64,000 nt of DNA from Ailanthus altissimus (GCA_946807835.1 OX327700.1:23658001-23722000), one strand, 5' to 3'. Shown: positions 47,996 to 60,716, counted from the stretch's first letter. The notes: a model not told the origin generated them from the sequence alone. Numbers and translations are program-made.

Positions 47996-50095
47996 AATAT
48001 TTGTATTACTTCTGATAAGAGAACATTAGTACGTGAAACTTTCATATAGGATTACCAAATTATGATATTGGTAGTTCTAGTTTATAGTGCTTTAATGCCA
48101 TGTTGTGAACTTTGTGATTGGAAGCCAAGTTATAATAATGACAATATTATGTAATATAACTCGGCAAAAGAGAACAATAATGATAATTAATTCAATATTC
48201 TTATAAGGGCCTCCTCCTACTTACAGGTCAGAGATCAAGAGGTATCGGTACAGCTCGATGAACACTAGAATCGAGTGAGATAGAAAAATCCTTGTATTTG
48301 ATTCCTATATACATTTGATTAGAAAAGTTATTAGGCTATACTACTTATTGTTTATCACCTTTTAATTAATGAGCAACATTTTCAACATTTTGAAGTTATA
48401 TATATTTCAGGTTCAAAGGAATATTGTTATAATAACTATAAATGAATCTTTACAAGCAATATTAAGAAATCAATAAGAGATTAATTGACAAGCTGAGGAA
48501 TGGGTCTGAGTAAACTACGTACTAAATGTAATTGTTATGGAGAGGGGATAGGGGGAGGGGGGAGGGAGGAAGGGGTAAAGATTGGTGATACTTAGTTTAA
48601 TTCAGGGGAGTTCAGTCTGGCACTCAGCTCTAAGCCTCTTGAGCAGTCCAGTCTATAACGAGCTACCTCAGTGGGACTGAGTATGGGTTTGAATACTTAG
48701 ACCTCTATAACTCGGCCCATAAAGTTCATATAGTGGGGTCCGTGTCAGAACACGTGTCACCACTCAGTAGTGGTGTTAAAGTACATGTCATTGGAGCTTT
48801 GACACTTGCCATATTAGCATGAGCGCACTAACAACATACACATCAGCACAACTCAGGTTTCACCACGTCACTAGTAGGACCTACTAGAGAACCACCTAGA
48901 TATCATGCCACTTAGTTATCTGACCTAAGAATAAGGTTGAATAAGAGAATCTCCAAAGACACAATCAGCTAGAATCAGAACTTTGTCTCGTACTGACACA
49001 GTAACAGAAGATGTCTATGGTAGTTGAGCAGCTCAACATTAAATTCAAGGGGACAGAGTTAGACAACCCCTTAATGCTCATCAGGTCTTACAAACTAAGG
49101 CTGACAGCTCCAAAAAAGAAACTAGTCGGGAGACACCTAATACTTCAAGCATCAGAAGAGCTCTAATTACCTTATTGTTCCCACTAAGCAAAATCTCTAA
49201 AATACCCCTCATGATAAGGACGATTCTCCAATAGTATTTCGCCATTATCATCCTTGAGGGGTAATCTCAGGCTATCTCCCTCTACATCTAAGGTTCACTT
49301 TCATTATAAAGCCTTACTTTCCCCAAGAAAGAAGTTTAAGTTCAAGTTTAAAGAGGGTTAAGAAGTTTACAACATAAGACATGATAGATGAAAAGCCCTA
49401 CTTTTTCATATTCACTCATTCTCTTCTCTTCTCTTCATTTTCATACTAGGGTTTGCCCTATAACCCTACTTGGCAACCTTAAATCATTCATCCTTACTAA
49501 GGAAACATCCATCAAAACACTAGAAATAGCCCATAACTCTAAAAAGGGGAAGAACATAAGAGATCATAACTCATGATCTCTACCATAAATGTAGGCCTAT
49601 GGGTTAGACCACAAAAATTTATATGTTCATTATCTTTATATTGCATTTTTCTTATTACTAGTAGTAATATTAAGTTATGAGCTCAGTCCGAGTAAGCTCT
49701 ACTAAGTCATACTTGTTATAACTACCTCCAGACAGCTCTTTGAACTTATGAACCCTGAGTCCCCCTCATCCTACGAAATATATTATAGGCTTTTCATACT
49801 CAGTAGCTCTAAATACGACCTCAGTAGCTTTCTCCAACCTAACTTCGACCTCAGTAGTCCTAAACTATCTCCTCTAAGTAGTTCTACACTCATTATCCTT
49901 GAGCTCTGGTGACATCTACTGAACTGTTGCTCTCCTTTAATAAATAAAATTTCACTATTTTGGGCTCCTAAGTCTGTTGGCTTACCAAATATAGCTCGAA
50001 ATAATAATATATTTGAAAGAAATTTCTATGCTAGATTAGAAGTGCTAGAATAGAAGTGCTAGAATGTGTACGTATTCATAACATGTTGCATATAA
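47996..50095. other. Undefined repeat-like intergenic DNA
   Basis: Contains a 38-nt purine-only-like G-rich tract (48539-48576). After it comes about 1.5 kb of more balanced composition, with a TATA-like CATTATAAAGCC at about 49310 and many short phrases around CTCAGTAG and AGCTC; this looks like an LTR of an unidentified gypsy element. I could not find paired ends or a target duplication. No coding domain. A 14-nt unit AGAAGTGCTAGAAT is repeated just before the copia element. Confidence 0.4.
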
Positions 50096-50100
50096 TTACA

Positions 50101-50768
50101 TGTTGAAGCGAAAGCAATCAAGTAAGCAATATAACCTAAGAAATATTATGTAGAAACAAGCAATCAAGAAATTAGAGAGAGAAAGATAGAAGAATAACAC
50201 ACCGAATTTACGTGGTTCAGTAACTTGCCTACATTTATGGCGGATCAAGATCACACTATATTATTATTGAATCTTAAGAAACTTACAAAGATATGCCTCT
50301 TACAAGAAAGACTCATAAGGAAATCACTCTCTCTTGCAAACAATGGATTTCTCTCACTAAAAATCACAAAGAACTTGTTGATCACTAAGATACCACAAAG
50401 ATGTCACTAAGATGATATTTACAAGCCAATTGAGAGCCTTTATATAGGCTTTATAATAACTTAGGTTAACCCTAGACGTGTGAGAGTCATTTTAGAGAGT
50501 CCTAAAACAACTGAGAGACAGAACAAATCTAATTAAAATGGAAAATTAATTCTCACGCTAGGCGCTGAGATATCCAGTCTGGCCGTCGCGACACTCAGGT
50601 TCTGTTTTGGGCGCTGCGATGCTCATAACCTAGCGTCCTGGCGCTCATGTCTGGGCACCGTCACTTGCATTTTTGTCTCTTTTAGCATCCGTCTTCGATC
50701 CTCGAGTACCCAACATACTTGGCTTGTTCTTCAAATCATTCTGATGAGTTTTAATCAACTTTCTCACA
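50101..50768 (-). repeat. 3' LTR of the copia element
   Basis: 668 nt, TGTTGAAGCG...CTTTCTCACA (plus strand). Minus-strand TATA box (CCTATATAAAGG) at 50438-50449. Just upstream of it in the transcription sense, 50560-50670 carries GC-rich palindromic words (GGCGCT, GTCGCGAC, AGCGTCCTGGCGCT). The polypurine tract AATTGGGGAATT lies at 50769-50780 on minus. Confidence 0.92.
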
Positions 50769-50927
50769 AATTCCCCAATTGATTCAAAATTATCCATAAA
50801 GTAATTCGATCTCTTATCTCCACATTTTTTATCACCCTTACAAAGTAGTGACTCTGGTTAAGTCCTTGCATAGGATGAACTTAACCGAGAGTAGTGGCTT
50901 AGTCAATATCCCAGCAGGATTTTCAAA

Positions 50928-51374
50928 CTACGTTGTCTTTATTAGACTAACTTCACCACTTTGGACAATCTCTCGATTGTAATAGAGCTGCACATCAATG
51001 TGTTTAAACCTATCATGAAACACTTGATGCTTGCTTAGGTGTATGACACTCTGGCTATCATAATACATACTGATGTTCACATCTTCAGTAGCCATTACCT
51101 CTGCACATATGCCTTTCAACTACACGGCCTCCTTAATAGCTTTTCCAACAGCTATGCACTCTGCTTTTGTGGTAGATAGTGCAACCACATGTTGTAGAAT
51201 AGATCTCCAATATACATTACACCCAAACACTATGAACACGTAATCCGTTAACGATCTTCTCTTGTCTAGATTACCTATATAATCTGAGTCTACATATCTT
51301 CTTACTATTACACTGTTGTTCTCATTCCTTTTATACATCAACTCGTGATTTGATGTCCCTTTGAGATATCTCAA
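50928..51374 (-). pseudogene. Copia RNase H
   Basis: Two adjacent frames. RYLKGTSNHELMYKR, YVDSDYIGNLDKRRSLTDYVF and VALSTTKAECIAVGKAIKEAV form the first. After a break come LKGICAEVMATEDVNISMY, DSQSVIHLSKHQVFHDR and KHIDVQLYY. These are the classic copia RNase H blocks, with the catalytic Asp of YVDSD and the DSQSA-type Asp present. A stop between the frames indicates decay. Confidence 0.88.
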
Positions 51375-52126
51375 AATTCACTTCACTACAAGCCAGTGAT
51401 CCTTACCAAGTTTCGCTATTTATCTACTCACCACGCTCACAGTCTGTGCTATATCTGCTCTTGTGCAAATTATTGCATACATGATGCTCCCTACAACGCT
51501 TGCATATGGTAATTTAGTCATTTGCAGTTTCTCCTCTTCAGATGTCGATGATTGTGCTACTAAAAGTTTAAAAGGCATGGTTAAAAGAGTTTAGATAATA
51601 TTTACATTAGACATACCAAATGTCTCTAAGATCTTGAGTATATATCGTTGTTGAGACAAGAAGATAACATCTTTTCTTTCCCTTACAATATCCATACCCA
51701 ATATCCTTTTTACTGCTCCCAAATCCTTCATCTCAAACTCGCCACTCAACTGCTTTTTGAGTTTCTATATCTCTTCTATGTTCTTACATGCTGTCAACAT
51801 ATCATCGTATTGAAGCAAATACATCATCTCAAGCTCTTAATGTATACTCATCCGTCATACTTACTCTTAATAAAGTTACAAGCTATCATAAACTCATCAA
51901 ATCTCCTATACCATTGTCTAAGTGATTACTTTAACCCATAGAACAACTTCTTTAGTAAACAAGTATGATACTCTTTTTTGGGCTCTACAAACCCTTACGA
52001 TTGTGTCATGTAAATCGTCTTTTTAAGCTCTTTATGCAGAAAAGCTGTCTTTACATCCATCTATTCTAAATGTAAATCAAGGTTTGCACACATGGCTAAT
52101 AAAATCATAATAGATGTGTGTTTAAC
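51375..52126 (-). pseudogene. Copia reverse transcriptase, C-terminal part
   Basis: Minus-strand phrases: VKHTSIMILLAMCANLDLHLE, MDVKTAFLHKELKKTIYMTQ, GFVEPKKEYHTCLLKKLFYGLK, and YLLQYDDMLTACKNIEEI. The last is the catalytic YxDD box with both Asp kept (the Val is lost). Its upstream end abuts the inserted element at 52132. Confidence 0.85.
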
Positions 52127-53197
52127 GATTGTGTTAGGGTTTGTACTTACGTGTCATCCCTGTTTGTATGGATATTTATTTTGTGATATTTATACAATGA
52201 ATATTTTATTAAATCGATAATAACCTTTGTTATGGTAATTAAGCTTGTAACATTATAGGCATTATATGATTTGAATGAATTCAGATCTGGTTTAAAAAAC
52301 ATTTAGACCAGGGCTAAGGGTTAACAATACTAATAGTTATAAATAGTTATAAATGCTAAAAGTTAACACTACTAAGAGTTAGCAGGTTATAAGAGTCAGC
52401 GAGATCTAAATAGTTAGAACCTTATCTATAATGCGATAAAGACCTGAGAGTCTACTTGTAATGACATAATTGTAAAGAGTTGCAATAGATATTAAGAAAT
52501 GTCATTATGTAAGTATGTTCTCAAATATAGAATTCATGATCTATATTCATCAATGAGGGTCTATCGGTGAAACACTATAATATAGATTAATGTATGTCTA
52601 TATATATATATATTGTACAAATGATTATTCTTAGTTAACTATGAGCTTGGTAGAAGCTCATATAGACATACATGTATTCAGTTAGGACTGGATACTGAAC
52701 AGACTCACGAGGACCCCAATAGATATCCTATGAATCTGTCAAAGGAAGGTTCTCTCAAGTTGAGTAGTATTTGTGGTCCTTCGACCTGAGCGCCACAGTG
52801 GGCTTGTGGGAGATTCACCATACTTTGGTTCCACGTATGTCAGAGACCTTTCATGGTCTGCCGCTACGTGTTGCTGGGTATGATCCGATACTCATGGAGT
52901 TCGGTGTGCGTAAATATGAGATTTACTAGCTCACATAGATGGGTGGTATATCCAATACTTCGAGTTATATCTTATAAAGTCTTATGACCGTAAGCAATGA
53001 ACCTAAGAAAAGAATTTCCTATAGGTTTGAACATTATAGTAAAAGTGTTTGCGTATATTGTTCATTAAAATACGAATCTGGAGATAAAGTAATGGATGAA
53101 ATTATCAAAATTTGACGGTAATGATCTATATCCTGCTCATCCAGGATATAATGATGGAAGAATTATACGAATATGTAGTAACCTCAATATGTATAGT

Positions 53198-53542
53198 CTA
53201 ACGCGCTAATTTGTAACATCCGTGACGTATGCGTGGGGTATCGATCATGGGCTTATGAAATAGTTCTATGGCAATTGTATACAGATCCAATAGGTACCGT
53301 AACAAGTAAAGGACAGATTTAGACCATTGGAAAAATGGGAAAAAATAGTGTAGGTGAAAGAAAGGGTATTCCAAGTTGAACGAAGGGCCACCAAGAACTG
53401 TGAGGCCGTGTTCTTGGACTGCCAAGATGACGTAGTGTCTGATGAATTCTTTGGCACGGGAATGGAGTGTTCTGGTTCTGATTAGGTCTGGAAATTGTGG
53501 TGGAGTAAAAGGAACAGGAGGAGTTATGATAATGGGATTCAT
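53198..53542 (-). other. Open frame of unknown origin, antisense in the gypsy fragment
   Basis: A 114-codon ORF with a true ATG (MNPIIITPPVPFTPPQF), proline-rich at the start, then RAKEFIRHYVILAVQEHGLT and GGPSFNLEYPFFHLHYFF. No known domain is recognised. The composition is more protein-like than most ORFs here, but it runs past the element edge at 53212 and an overlapping frame is open too. Could be captured host sequence or chance. Confidence 0.25.
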
Positions 53543-56500
53543 TATGAAGATGGTAAGAGGGTTGGTTTTCTTTATTGCTAAAAAAAAAGTGATTATAAGG
53601 TTAAGGCTATTTATAGAGTTTTGTGAAAGAACATCAATAATCTTTTTGTCCTTTCCTTTTACGTGGATGACGTTAAAGGAATAGTTGAAAAACCATATTT
53701 GCCATCGCAGTAATTGTGCTAGTAGAATCTTTTCTGTTTGAAACTGAGCATATTAGAAAAAAGCAGACATGTCACTCTCAATGAGAAAATGATGTCCAAT
53801 AAGGTGGACTATTTTTTTTAAGAGTTAAAGTAAGAGATATAATGTTGAGATCTATAGTTTAAGAATCAATTGAACTAAAGGTCTTTTTGTTGAAGTTGAT
53901 TTTTGATCATTTAAGATAATGCCTTCAATATTCTGATTTGAATGACAACTTAGTTGCGTAGAAATGCTACATTTTTGTTTTTAGAATGATATCAAGGTAG
54001 TGAATGATATTATGACGTATAAGTATATGTTGAAGGGATTAACATTTTCAGAAGAGTTAAGAATTTTATGTAAGAGATTAATATGGGTATTCTACATCTA
54101 TGTTATTCTTTAATGAATGAAAGGTGAAGTGTATAGATACTCATTAAATATTGAACGAATGGGAGAAAAGAATAAAAATATGTGTGCATAATTTTATAAG
54201 TCCATAATGTGTGTTATGTGTTTATTTTATAGATGAATGTTTCGTACTTCTCTCACAGACTAAGTTATGAGCAAATCTTATATACCAAAAAGATTGCTTT
54301 GTAAATGTTTTATGAATAAACCATACTGTTAAAAAGGCAACTTGGGAATGAGAATAAGAAATGAGATTTAAGTATTCTCATATGTTGGCTCAAGTCATGA
54401 ATTTCGAGGACGAAATTCTTATAAGGAGGGGAGAATTGTAGTAACCAGTATCCACGACTGGTAAGAATAAGTATTTATATATGTATAAATATACGTATTT
54501 TATTTGTATGTTGGTGATACTTGAATTATATATTGTTATTAGTAATATTTTATAGGTTAAGGATATACGATTAGTATTGGGTTTATTTGTATGACTTTAG
54601 ATTTATTTTAGGGACCAAATTGTAATACTTTAAAGGTTTTGGGGGTAAATTCGTAAATACCAAAAATTAGCCACTTAGTATAAAAATACACTTTTAAAAC
54701 CTTAATTCTCTCATTTTGGTCGAGCTACCTCTTTTAGAGAGAGAGAGAAGAGAGAAAAGAGGGGAGAGAAAGAGAAGAAGGAGAAGAAAAAGAAGAAGAA
54801 ATTGGAATTTTGAATTTCAAGAGGTATATCATACGTATTTCTCAATTTATTGGTATTAATTAAGTTAATTCCTTTAAGTTTTGATTTCTGAAAATATGTA
54901 TAATTGAGGATTTGTTGTGTATTTCGTAAGATCATATGAGAATTGATGATGATCTATAAGATAGTTTGATAAATCATGATGGATTGTAGAATTTCTGCTT
55001 GATAGTCTCTTGATCCAAGAATTTTATAAATTGTTGTGATTCGATTCTGGTTTTGAGTTTTGAGTATATGAAATTAGACATGTTTAGGATCATCTGAGAC
55101 TTTGAATCGATTCAAAATTCCAGAAATTGAATTTGTTGTGAATTTACCAAAATGACCCTGAAATTCTAGAAATTTCCTATGTGAACAGTATAATACAGTG
55201 ACGAATAATGTTTGTCCTACTGCATGATCTTAAAAAATTACGAATTTGTGGAATATAATAAGTTTATATGTCTAATATGATATACTCGGAATTGAGAATT
55301 TAGATCAATGTGGTTGAAATGTTATGATTTTCTAAAGTATATCCGCTAATTGTAATATTTGATTAACAGATTTTTAAAGCTATGGAAGAAAATAGTTTTA
55401 AAATATTTTTGGCAGTGATTTGGAAGAGAAATATTTATCATGTACTGAGATATGTGTTAAGAATAATTATGTGATAGTTTTATAATTTTTGAGTTAGTAT
55501 ATGATGTTATAAAAGTGGGAGATTGAATACTGTTCAGTAAGTATCTTGATCCTATCAGGTTTGTAGTTTGGATTCGATGGTGTGTATGGAATGGATTGTG
55601 TAGGAATTTGGATATAATATTCATATATAAGAAGTATATATGAGTCAAGAATGATATATTCTGATTTCGGAGTAATTGGACATCATTTGATGTATTAGAA
55701 AATTTTGTTAAGTGTAAGTGGTCAAAATGACAGGTTTTGAGAAACCAAGTATTTAGACCAATTTGATGTGATAAATGCATTGTGTATAATTTTGTAAGCT
55801 ATTTAAAGTATTTTGTGTGAATTGTGAGGCTTATGAAAGGATTAATCTCCATTGATAGGTTAAGGAGACTTAAGCCTTGTAGCTGAAAGTGTTAAGAGGT
55901 AAGTATACTAGACTTTTTACTGAAATCACAATAAACATAGTAATTGCTTTGTATGATTTTGCAAATGGGGTTAAGAATATGTTTATGTTATGTCAAAGTA
56001 TATTTTGATATGAAATGTGAATATATGTTTCTGAATGTGAGCATTGACATTGAGCATGGACATACATGTATTTTTGTAAGTGAGCTTTCAAAATAAGATG
56101 TGTTTAATAAAGAAAGCTTTTGAAGTGTAATATGTCCATGAGAAATATTTTGTATTTTGAGGGTACTTGAACTCACTGTTAACTTAGTAGGCAATTTATG
56201 TGATTTGTGGAGCCTTTATGTGTGGCCTTTCCTTTGGGATTGGTATATGTTATGTGTTCCGTATGTAGGGAGGATCCTATTGGTACCTAAAGGAAGAGTG
56301 AGTCATCACATTCGTGTGGTGGCGTATTGGTGCATGTGAGAGGACTCACCGATGATCAGGGTGAGGGTTTGGCTTTTACCTTCGGGCATAAGCATTATAT
56401 ATGTGTTATTCAAGACCTCACTTGTACTATTCCTCTCATACGGTATGTCACCTACGAGTGACATTTGGCTCATTATGTGATATGTGATATGTAAGTCCTA

Positions 56501-57153
56501 CTAAGTAGTAGTCGAGTAATGGTATTCCTATTATGTGTTTTGAAAGAATGTGTAAGCGCTTACATGATATGTGATTTGATAAGATTATGATTTTGATTGA
56601 TCACAGCATATCATACATATGCATTGTGTACATATATGTATTTGTATTTGATATATGAAAAACTAGTATGCTTACTGAGTTTTATACTCATTATAGTTTA
56701 TGGTGATTTCAGGTAAATAAGGTACATGTGTGCTTAGCGGATTTGGCAAGGCTTCTGCTGTTCCTTGGGTTCCCTAAGTTGTTAGGTTGCTAAGTGTTTC
56801 ATTTGGGGACACGTGGGATAAGATATTTGATTTGTCCCTAGTGAATAAATACTTATGTATTATTTTATTGTGTGTGGTTGGATTTAGTTTAAGTTTCACC
56901 AAGTGTAGTAATGGATTGATTTTAAGTAAGAATTTGCAATGAATATATTCTGGGCTTCCGGTAATAAAGTTGCTACTGGTGACGTAGTAGAGTGTTAATC
57001 TCTGAGAAAACTCTGCGTATCTCCGGTTTACTAATTGTCCCAGTCATAATTCAATTACTATAATTCTGAAAGAAATTAAAATGAATGTTTAAGTATTATT
57101 GAATGAATGTAAGTGATGTCGTGTGTCAGATCTTTTGGGTCTGGGGCGTGACA
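53212..57153 (+). mobile_element. Chromovirus-type Ty3/gypsy fragment nested in element B
   Basis: Outer ends TGTAACATCC...GGGGCGTGACA, with imperfect repeats TAATT/TAAAT on the two sides. 54290-54400 plus reads VKKATWE..EMRFKYSHM, the tail of the chromovirus integrase (VEEATWE...M...YP). Next come TTTCGAGGACGAAATTC, a polypurine tract AGGAGGGGAGAATT and an LTR starting TGTAGTAACC. The rest of pol and the 5' LTR are missing or unreadable, so it is a strongly deleted copy. Confidence 0.7.
54437..57153 (+). repeat. 3' LTR of the chromovirus-type fragment
   Basis: 2.7 kb from TGTAGTAACC, directly after the polypurine tract, to GGGGCGTGACA. Contains a GA-rich transcript-leader-like stretch (54733-54800). 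An open minus-strand frame (54711-54935) is a reading of that purine tract. No paired 5' LTR seen. Confidence 0.65.
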
Positions 57154-58046
57154 TAAATGGTGGGACACACTTTAGGTTAACTTGGTAACCTAGTAAGGAC
57201 ATAAATATAATTTTACTTAATGATTATTTAATTGTTAAATAATTTAAATAAATAGTTATTTATTTAATAGTTAAATAAATAATTTAATTTAACTATGGTT
57301 AAGAGTTAACCATATAGTTAAGTTAAGTTAACCTTACTTAATGGTTAAGTAAAAGTTAACCTAATCATGGTTAAATTAATTAACTATGGTTAGAATATTT
57401 AAATGTTCATTTAACCTAACTAAAGTTAAGAATTAACTATAGTTAGGTTAGGTTAGGTTAGATGCAAATTAAAATTAAGTGAAATTAAGTGTAATAAATT
57501 GAAATTAAATTCATTTGTATATATTAGCCAAATGTAATTAAATTCAAAAATTTTGTTAAAATTTTCATTTTGCTAAAAATTTGGACAACCATTACAAAGA
57601 GAGAAAATAGAAATTGTTTCTCAATTTTGGATTCAAGTTGTTGAATTTATAATTTTCTTTTATAAGGCACTAAAACCAATTTAGTAAAATAGGCTTTGAT
57701 TAATTGATTAAGTGTTAATCAAAAGAAAAAATTCAAGAATATAAGTTTAAGTTATTAAACTAATGCTAGATCAAAGACTGTCATTCTAGATAATCAAACC
57801 CATCATTGTTGATTACTAGAATTGATCAAAGATTACATTTCGGTAGACTTCAAAATTTTGATCCAAAGGCTTTAAGGGTTATTACTCAATTTCGTTTTTG
57901 TTATTTCCTTTAATATGTAATAATTGTGTTTATTGCAAAGTTTTATACTTCCGTTGTATATTTATATATATGAGATATGTATATTTTGTTGTTAAACACA
58001 AAACTCACATACAAACACCCTTGATAAATCCACTCCTTACAGACTG

Positions 58047-58440
58047 GAGAGAATATAGAATGAAAGTCAACTCCCTTTGTCTGAGTAAAACCTTATGCAA
58101 TTAACATAACCTTGATTCTCATAGGCTCTATCCCCGGTATCCCATCTTTCACCTTATACACCCAATTGCACCAAACTAGTTTCTTTTGAGGTCTCTCTAC
58201 CAATTTTCAGATGTTATTCTTCCTAAGAGAACTAATATCTTCTTTCATAGCCTGTGGCCACCCTTTCTTGTTTTCACTCTTCATAGCCTCAACATATATT
58301 CTAAGCTCATCAAATTCAAGAGTGTAAGTAGAATTAAAAGTGTGAGCAACTAAATCTGCTTGTAAATACTTGATTAGTGGGTTAATCGTTCTCCTTAGCC
58401 TGTCTCTAGCTAGTTGGTACTCTTCCAGTTCCATCTCAAG
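58047..58440 (-). pseudogene. Copia reverse transcriptase, N-terminal part
   Basis: Minus-strand phrases: WPQAMKEDISSLRKNNI, VGCNWVYKVKDGIPGIEP and GFTQTKGVDFHSIFSPV (pattern: C.WV.K.K......R.KARLVAKGF.Q..GVD....FSPVVK). Interrupted by the insertion immediately after SPV. Confidence 0.85.
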
Positions 58441-58623
58441 AGTCCTAATCTTTCATTGGATAGACTTAGAGGAACTTGTCAGTGTTCTTGGTTCATCTTC
58501 AAGGATCTCCTTGTTGAAGTGCTGATCTATGGGCATATCAGATCTATTCTTAGGCTCTATTTCAATTTCTATTGACTTGGGTGCTGAGTCTTCTTTAGAC
58601 ATAGGTTCTTCTTTCTCATCTTT

Positions 58624-59480
58624 TTAGGAGGCTTTCAATATGGTCGTCTCATCAAATGTCACTTTATAGTTTATAGTACTCTTTGTTGGTGTCAAGTCTT
58701 TACACCACACTATGTATTCTTTTACTCCTTCGGGATACTCTATGAATACCCATTTGATAGCTCTAGGTTCCAATTTTCCCTCATTAACATGGAGAAATAC
58801 CAAGCAACCAAAAATTCTAAAGTGGTCATACTTAGAAAGGTTGCCAAACCATTTCTCTTTTGGCTTCTTGAAGTCAATTGTTGAGGAAGAACTTCTATTG
58901 ATCAAATAAGCTGCAGTCACAACATCTTCTCCATAAAATTTCTTGGACATCTTTGCATTGGTAAGCATGTATCTAACCCTTTTAAGTAGGGTCTTATTCA
59001 TCATTTCAGCTATGTCATTCTGCCGTGGTGTTGATCTCACTGTTCTATTTCTTACAATCTCATACTTGGCACAAAACTCATCAAACTCTCTATTGCAAAA
59101 TTCAAGGTCATTGTCAGTCCGTAGCCTTTTAACCCATTTACTAGTCTGATTTTCAACAAGAACCTTCTAAGTCTTGAACGTATCAAACACTTGATCTTTA
59201 CTCTTTAGCACATAGACCCTTTCTTTAATAATCATCAATCAAACTGAAAAAATACCCAGCACTATCACGAGTAACTATCTGAGCTGGTCCCAAAGGTTCG
59301 AGTGTATATAGTCAAGAGTCCCCTTAGTCTTGTGCTCGCCAGTACTAAACCTTACCCTATATGATTTTTCAAGCACACAATGCTCACAAAACTCTAATGG
59401 ATGGAACCTATCCTCACCAAACGCCTTTTGACTAAATAACTCATTCGGGTTTCTCTCGCCTAAGTGTGTTTATCTAAGAT
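58624..59480 (-). pseudogene. Copia integrase
   Basis: RTDNDLEFCNREFDEFC, then RSTPRQNDIAEMMNKTLLKRVR (Asp and Glu of the D,D-35-E core region: TDN and the NGVAE-like NDIAE), YGEDVVTAAYLINRSSS, FGCLVFLHV and GYKVWC-like VKEYIVWCKD. 58624-59040 is open for 138 codons; upstream needs other frames. A degenerate but easily recognised copia integrase. Confidence 0.88.
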
Positions 59481-59481
59481 A

Positions 59482-59766
59482 TCATAACTTAGTTTGCATA
59501 TTCTCATCATCTACAGAGAATAGTATAGAGCCACTTATAACTTCACCCTCAAGCATATAAACACATTTGTGCTTCTCTTCTCTCATTACCACCATAGAAC
59601 ATTTCAATACTTTTAAAACCACTCTGTCGATCCTGATGGAACACCCATTCTGATCTAATATCTTTAGTAAGATCAAGTTCCTCTTGAGATCAGGTACATA
59701 CCTAACTTCTGTCAACTCTCTCACTAGCCTATCATGCAACCTAAGTTTAATATTACTAATTCTCAT
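59482..59766 (-). pseudogene. Copia gag-pre-integrase domain
   Basis: LTEVRYVPDLKRNLILLKILDQNGCSI and HKCVYMLEGEVISGS match the copia protease to integrase linker (L..V.YVP.L..NLISLG.LD..G). It is followed by LEFCEHCVLEKS, the zinc-binding CxxC of the integrase N-terminus. The protease Asp motif upstream is not readable. Confidence 0.8.
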
Positions 59767-59899
59767 AATCTAATAAGCAATATCATTACCCATTAACACC
59801 TCACCACTACTAATGGGCTAGAAATTTATAAAAAAAAACTTGTGCGAACACATGTGAAATGTTCAATCAAAATCAAGAACTCATTGTTCAGTATTCTTA

Positions 59900-60690
59900 C
59901 CATTAGTAGCGACTAGTGTCTCTGCGCTGTTGTAGCTATCAACATAGGCAAATGCAACATTCGTTTTCTTCTTGTTTTTTGCTTTTTTCCTCCGAACAAT
60001 CCTATGAAGTACGTCTCTTTCTTGCAACAATAACACTTCCTAGGAGTCCTAAACTTTGATTTTGAGCCATTTTTCATTCCATCTCTATATGAAGGCCTTT
60101 CTTTCAGAGATTAACTTTCTGCATTGTCTTTGATTTACTTTCCTAATAACTTTGAGTTTAATGATGATTTCATATCACTCATCATTCATCATTAATCTCT
60201 GTGCCATAGAGAAGTGTATTAACAAAGCTCTCATAACTTTTGAAAAGTGAACTCAACAGGATAATCATCATATCTTCATCTTCTATCTTGATGTTTTTAT
60301 ATAATCTTTTATCGGTGTCCCCTCTGACATAGACAACTGATACAGCTTCTTCTTTATATGTAATTTGTTGGCCAATGATTTTCGCATATAAAAGGAGTTA
60401 AGCTTCTTCCAAAAACTAATCGCCATTGTTACACTTGCTACCTCCCTTAATACTTCAACATTCAATGACAAAATGATTGTACTATAAGCTCTTTCTTGAA
60501 TGTCCCTTCTTCTGCTTCAGCCTTAGATGACTTTGGCATTTCTCCCTTTCACTAGATAGGGTTGCAGTCTCCTCTAATACCAAGCCTAACTATTGGCTCA
60601 CCAACAACGCCTTAACCTTCATATTCCATAGATTAAAGTCATTCGTTCCCTTGAATTTCTCTACCTTATACTTGGGTGTGGCCATGTCTG
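59900..60690 (-). pseudogene. Copia gag
   Basis: Begins ATG at 60685 (MATPKYKVEKFKGTNDFNLW), 18 nt inside the PBS, then a TAG replaces a Gln codon after ALLVSQ. Further on come LNVEVLREVASVTMAISFWKKL and YMRKSLANKLHIKKKLYQL, the UBN2-type gag core. The zinc knuckle at about 60010-60040 reads CYCCKKETYFIGLF, having lost the His and last Cys. Confidence 0.85.
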
Positions 60691-60702
60691 CTTAAAACCA
60701 AA

Positions 60703-60713
60703 CTCTGATACCA
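60703..60713 (-). promoter_or_regulatory. Copia primer binding site
   Basis: TGGTATCAGAG on minus, complementary to the 3' end of plant initiator-Met tRNA, 3 nt from the LTR. Confidence 0.93.
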
Positions 60714-60716
60714 ATT

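Larger units (their letters stand above)
52132..58041 (+). mobile_element. LTR-type element B inserted in the copia RT
   Basis: TG..CA ends (TGTTAGGGTTTGTAC...ACTCCTTACA), with target duplication GATTG/GACTG (52127-52131 and 58042-58046, one change). Removing it restores the copia frame FSPV-VKH. Its first ~1.08 kb matches element A read on minus. Without the inner gypsy fragment (53212-57153) it is about 1.96 kb, close to the 2.37 kb of A. No domains of its own, so a large solo LTR or short non-autonomous element of the same family. 57180-57480 is full of GGTTAA/TTAACC inverted words. Confidence 0.8.

Noticed and set aside
54711..54935. Minus-strand ORF with Phe/Ser-rich C-terminus
   Set aside because: It translates the GA-rich tract of the gypsy LTR in antisense; low complexity, no gene features.
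57420..57465. TTAGGTTAGGTTAGG run resembling a telomeric repeat
   Set aside because: Wrong unit (TTAGG, not TTTAGGG), only three to four copies, and inside element B among other TTAACC/GGTTAA words.
58712..58909. Plus-strand ORFs over 58712-59149
   Set aside because: Shadows of the copia integrase on minus.
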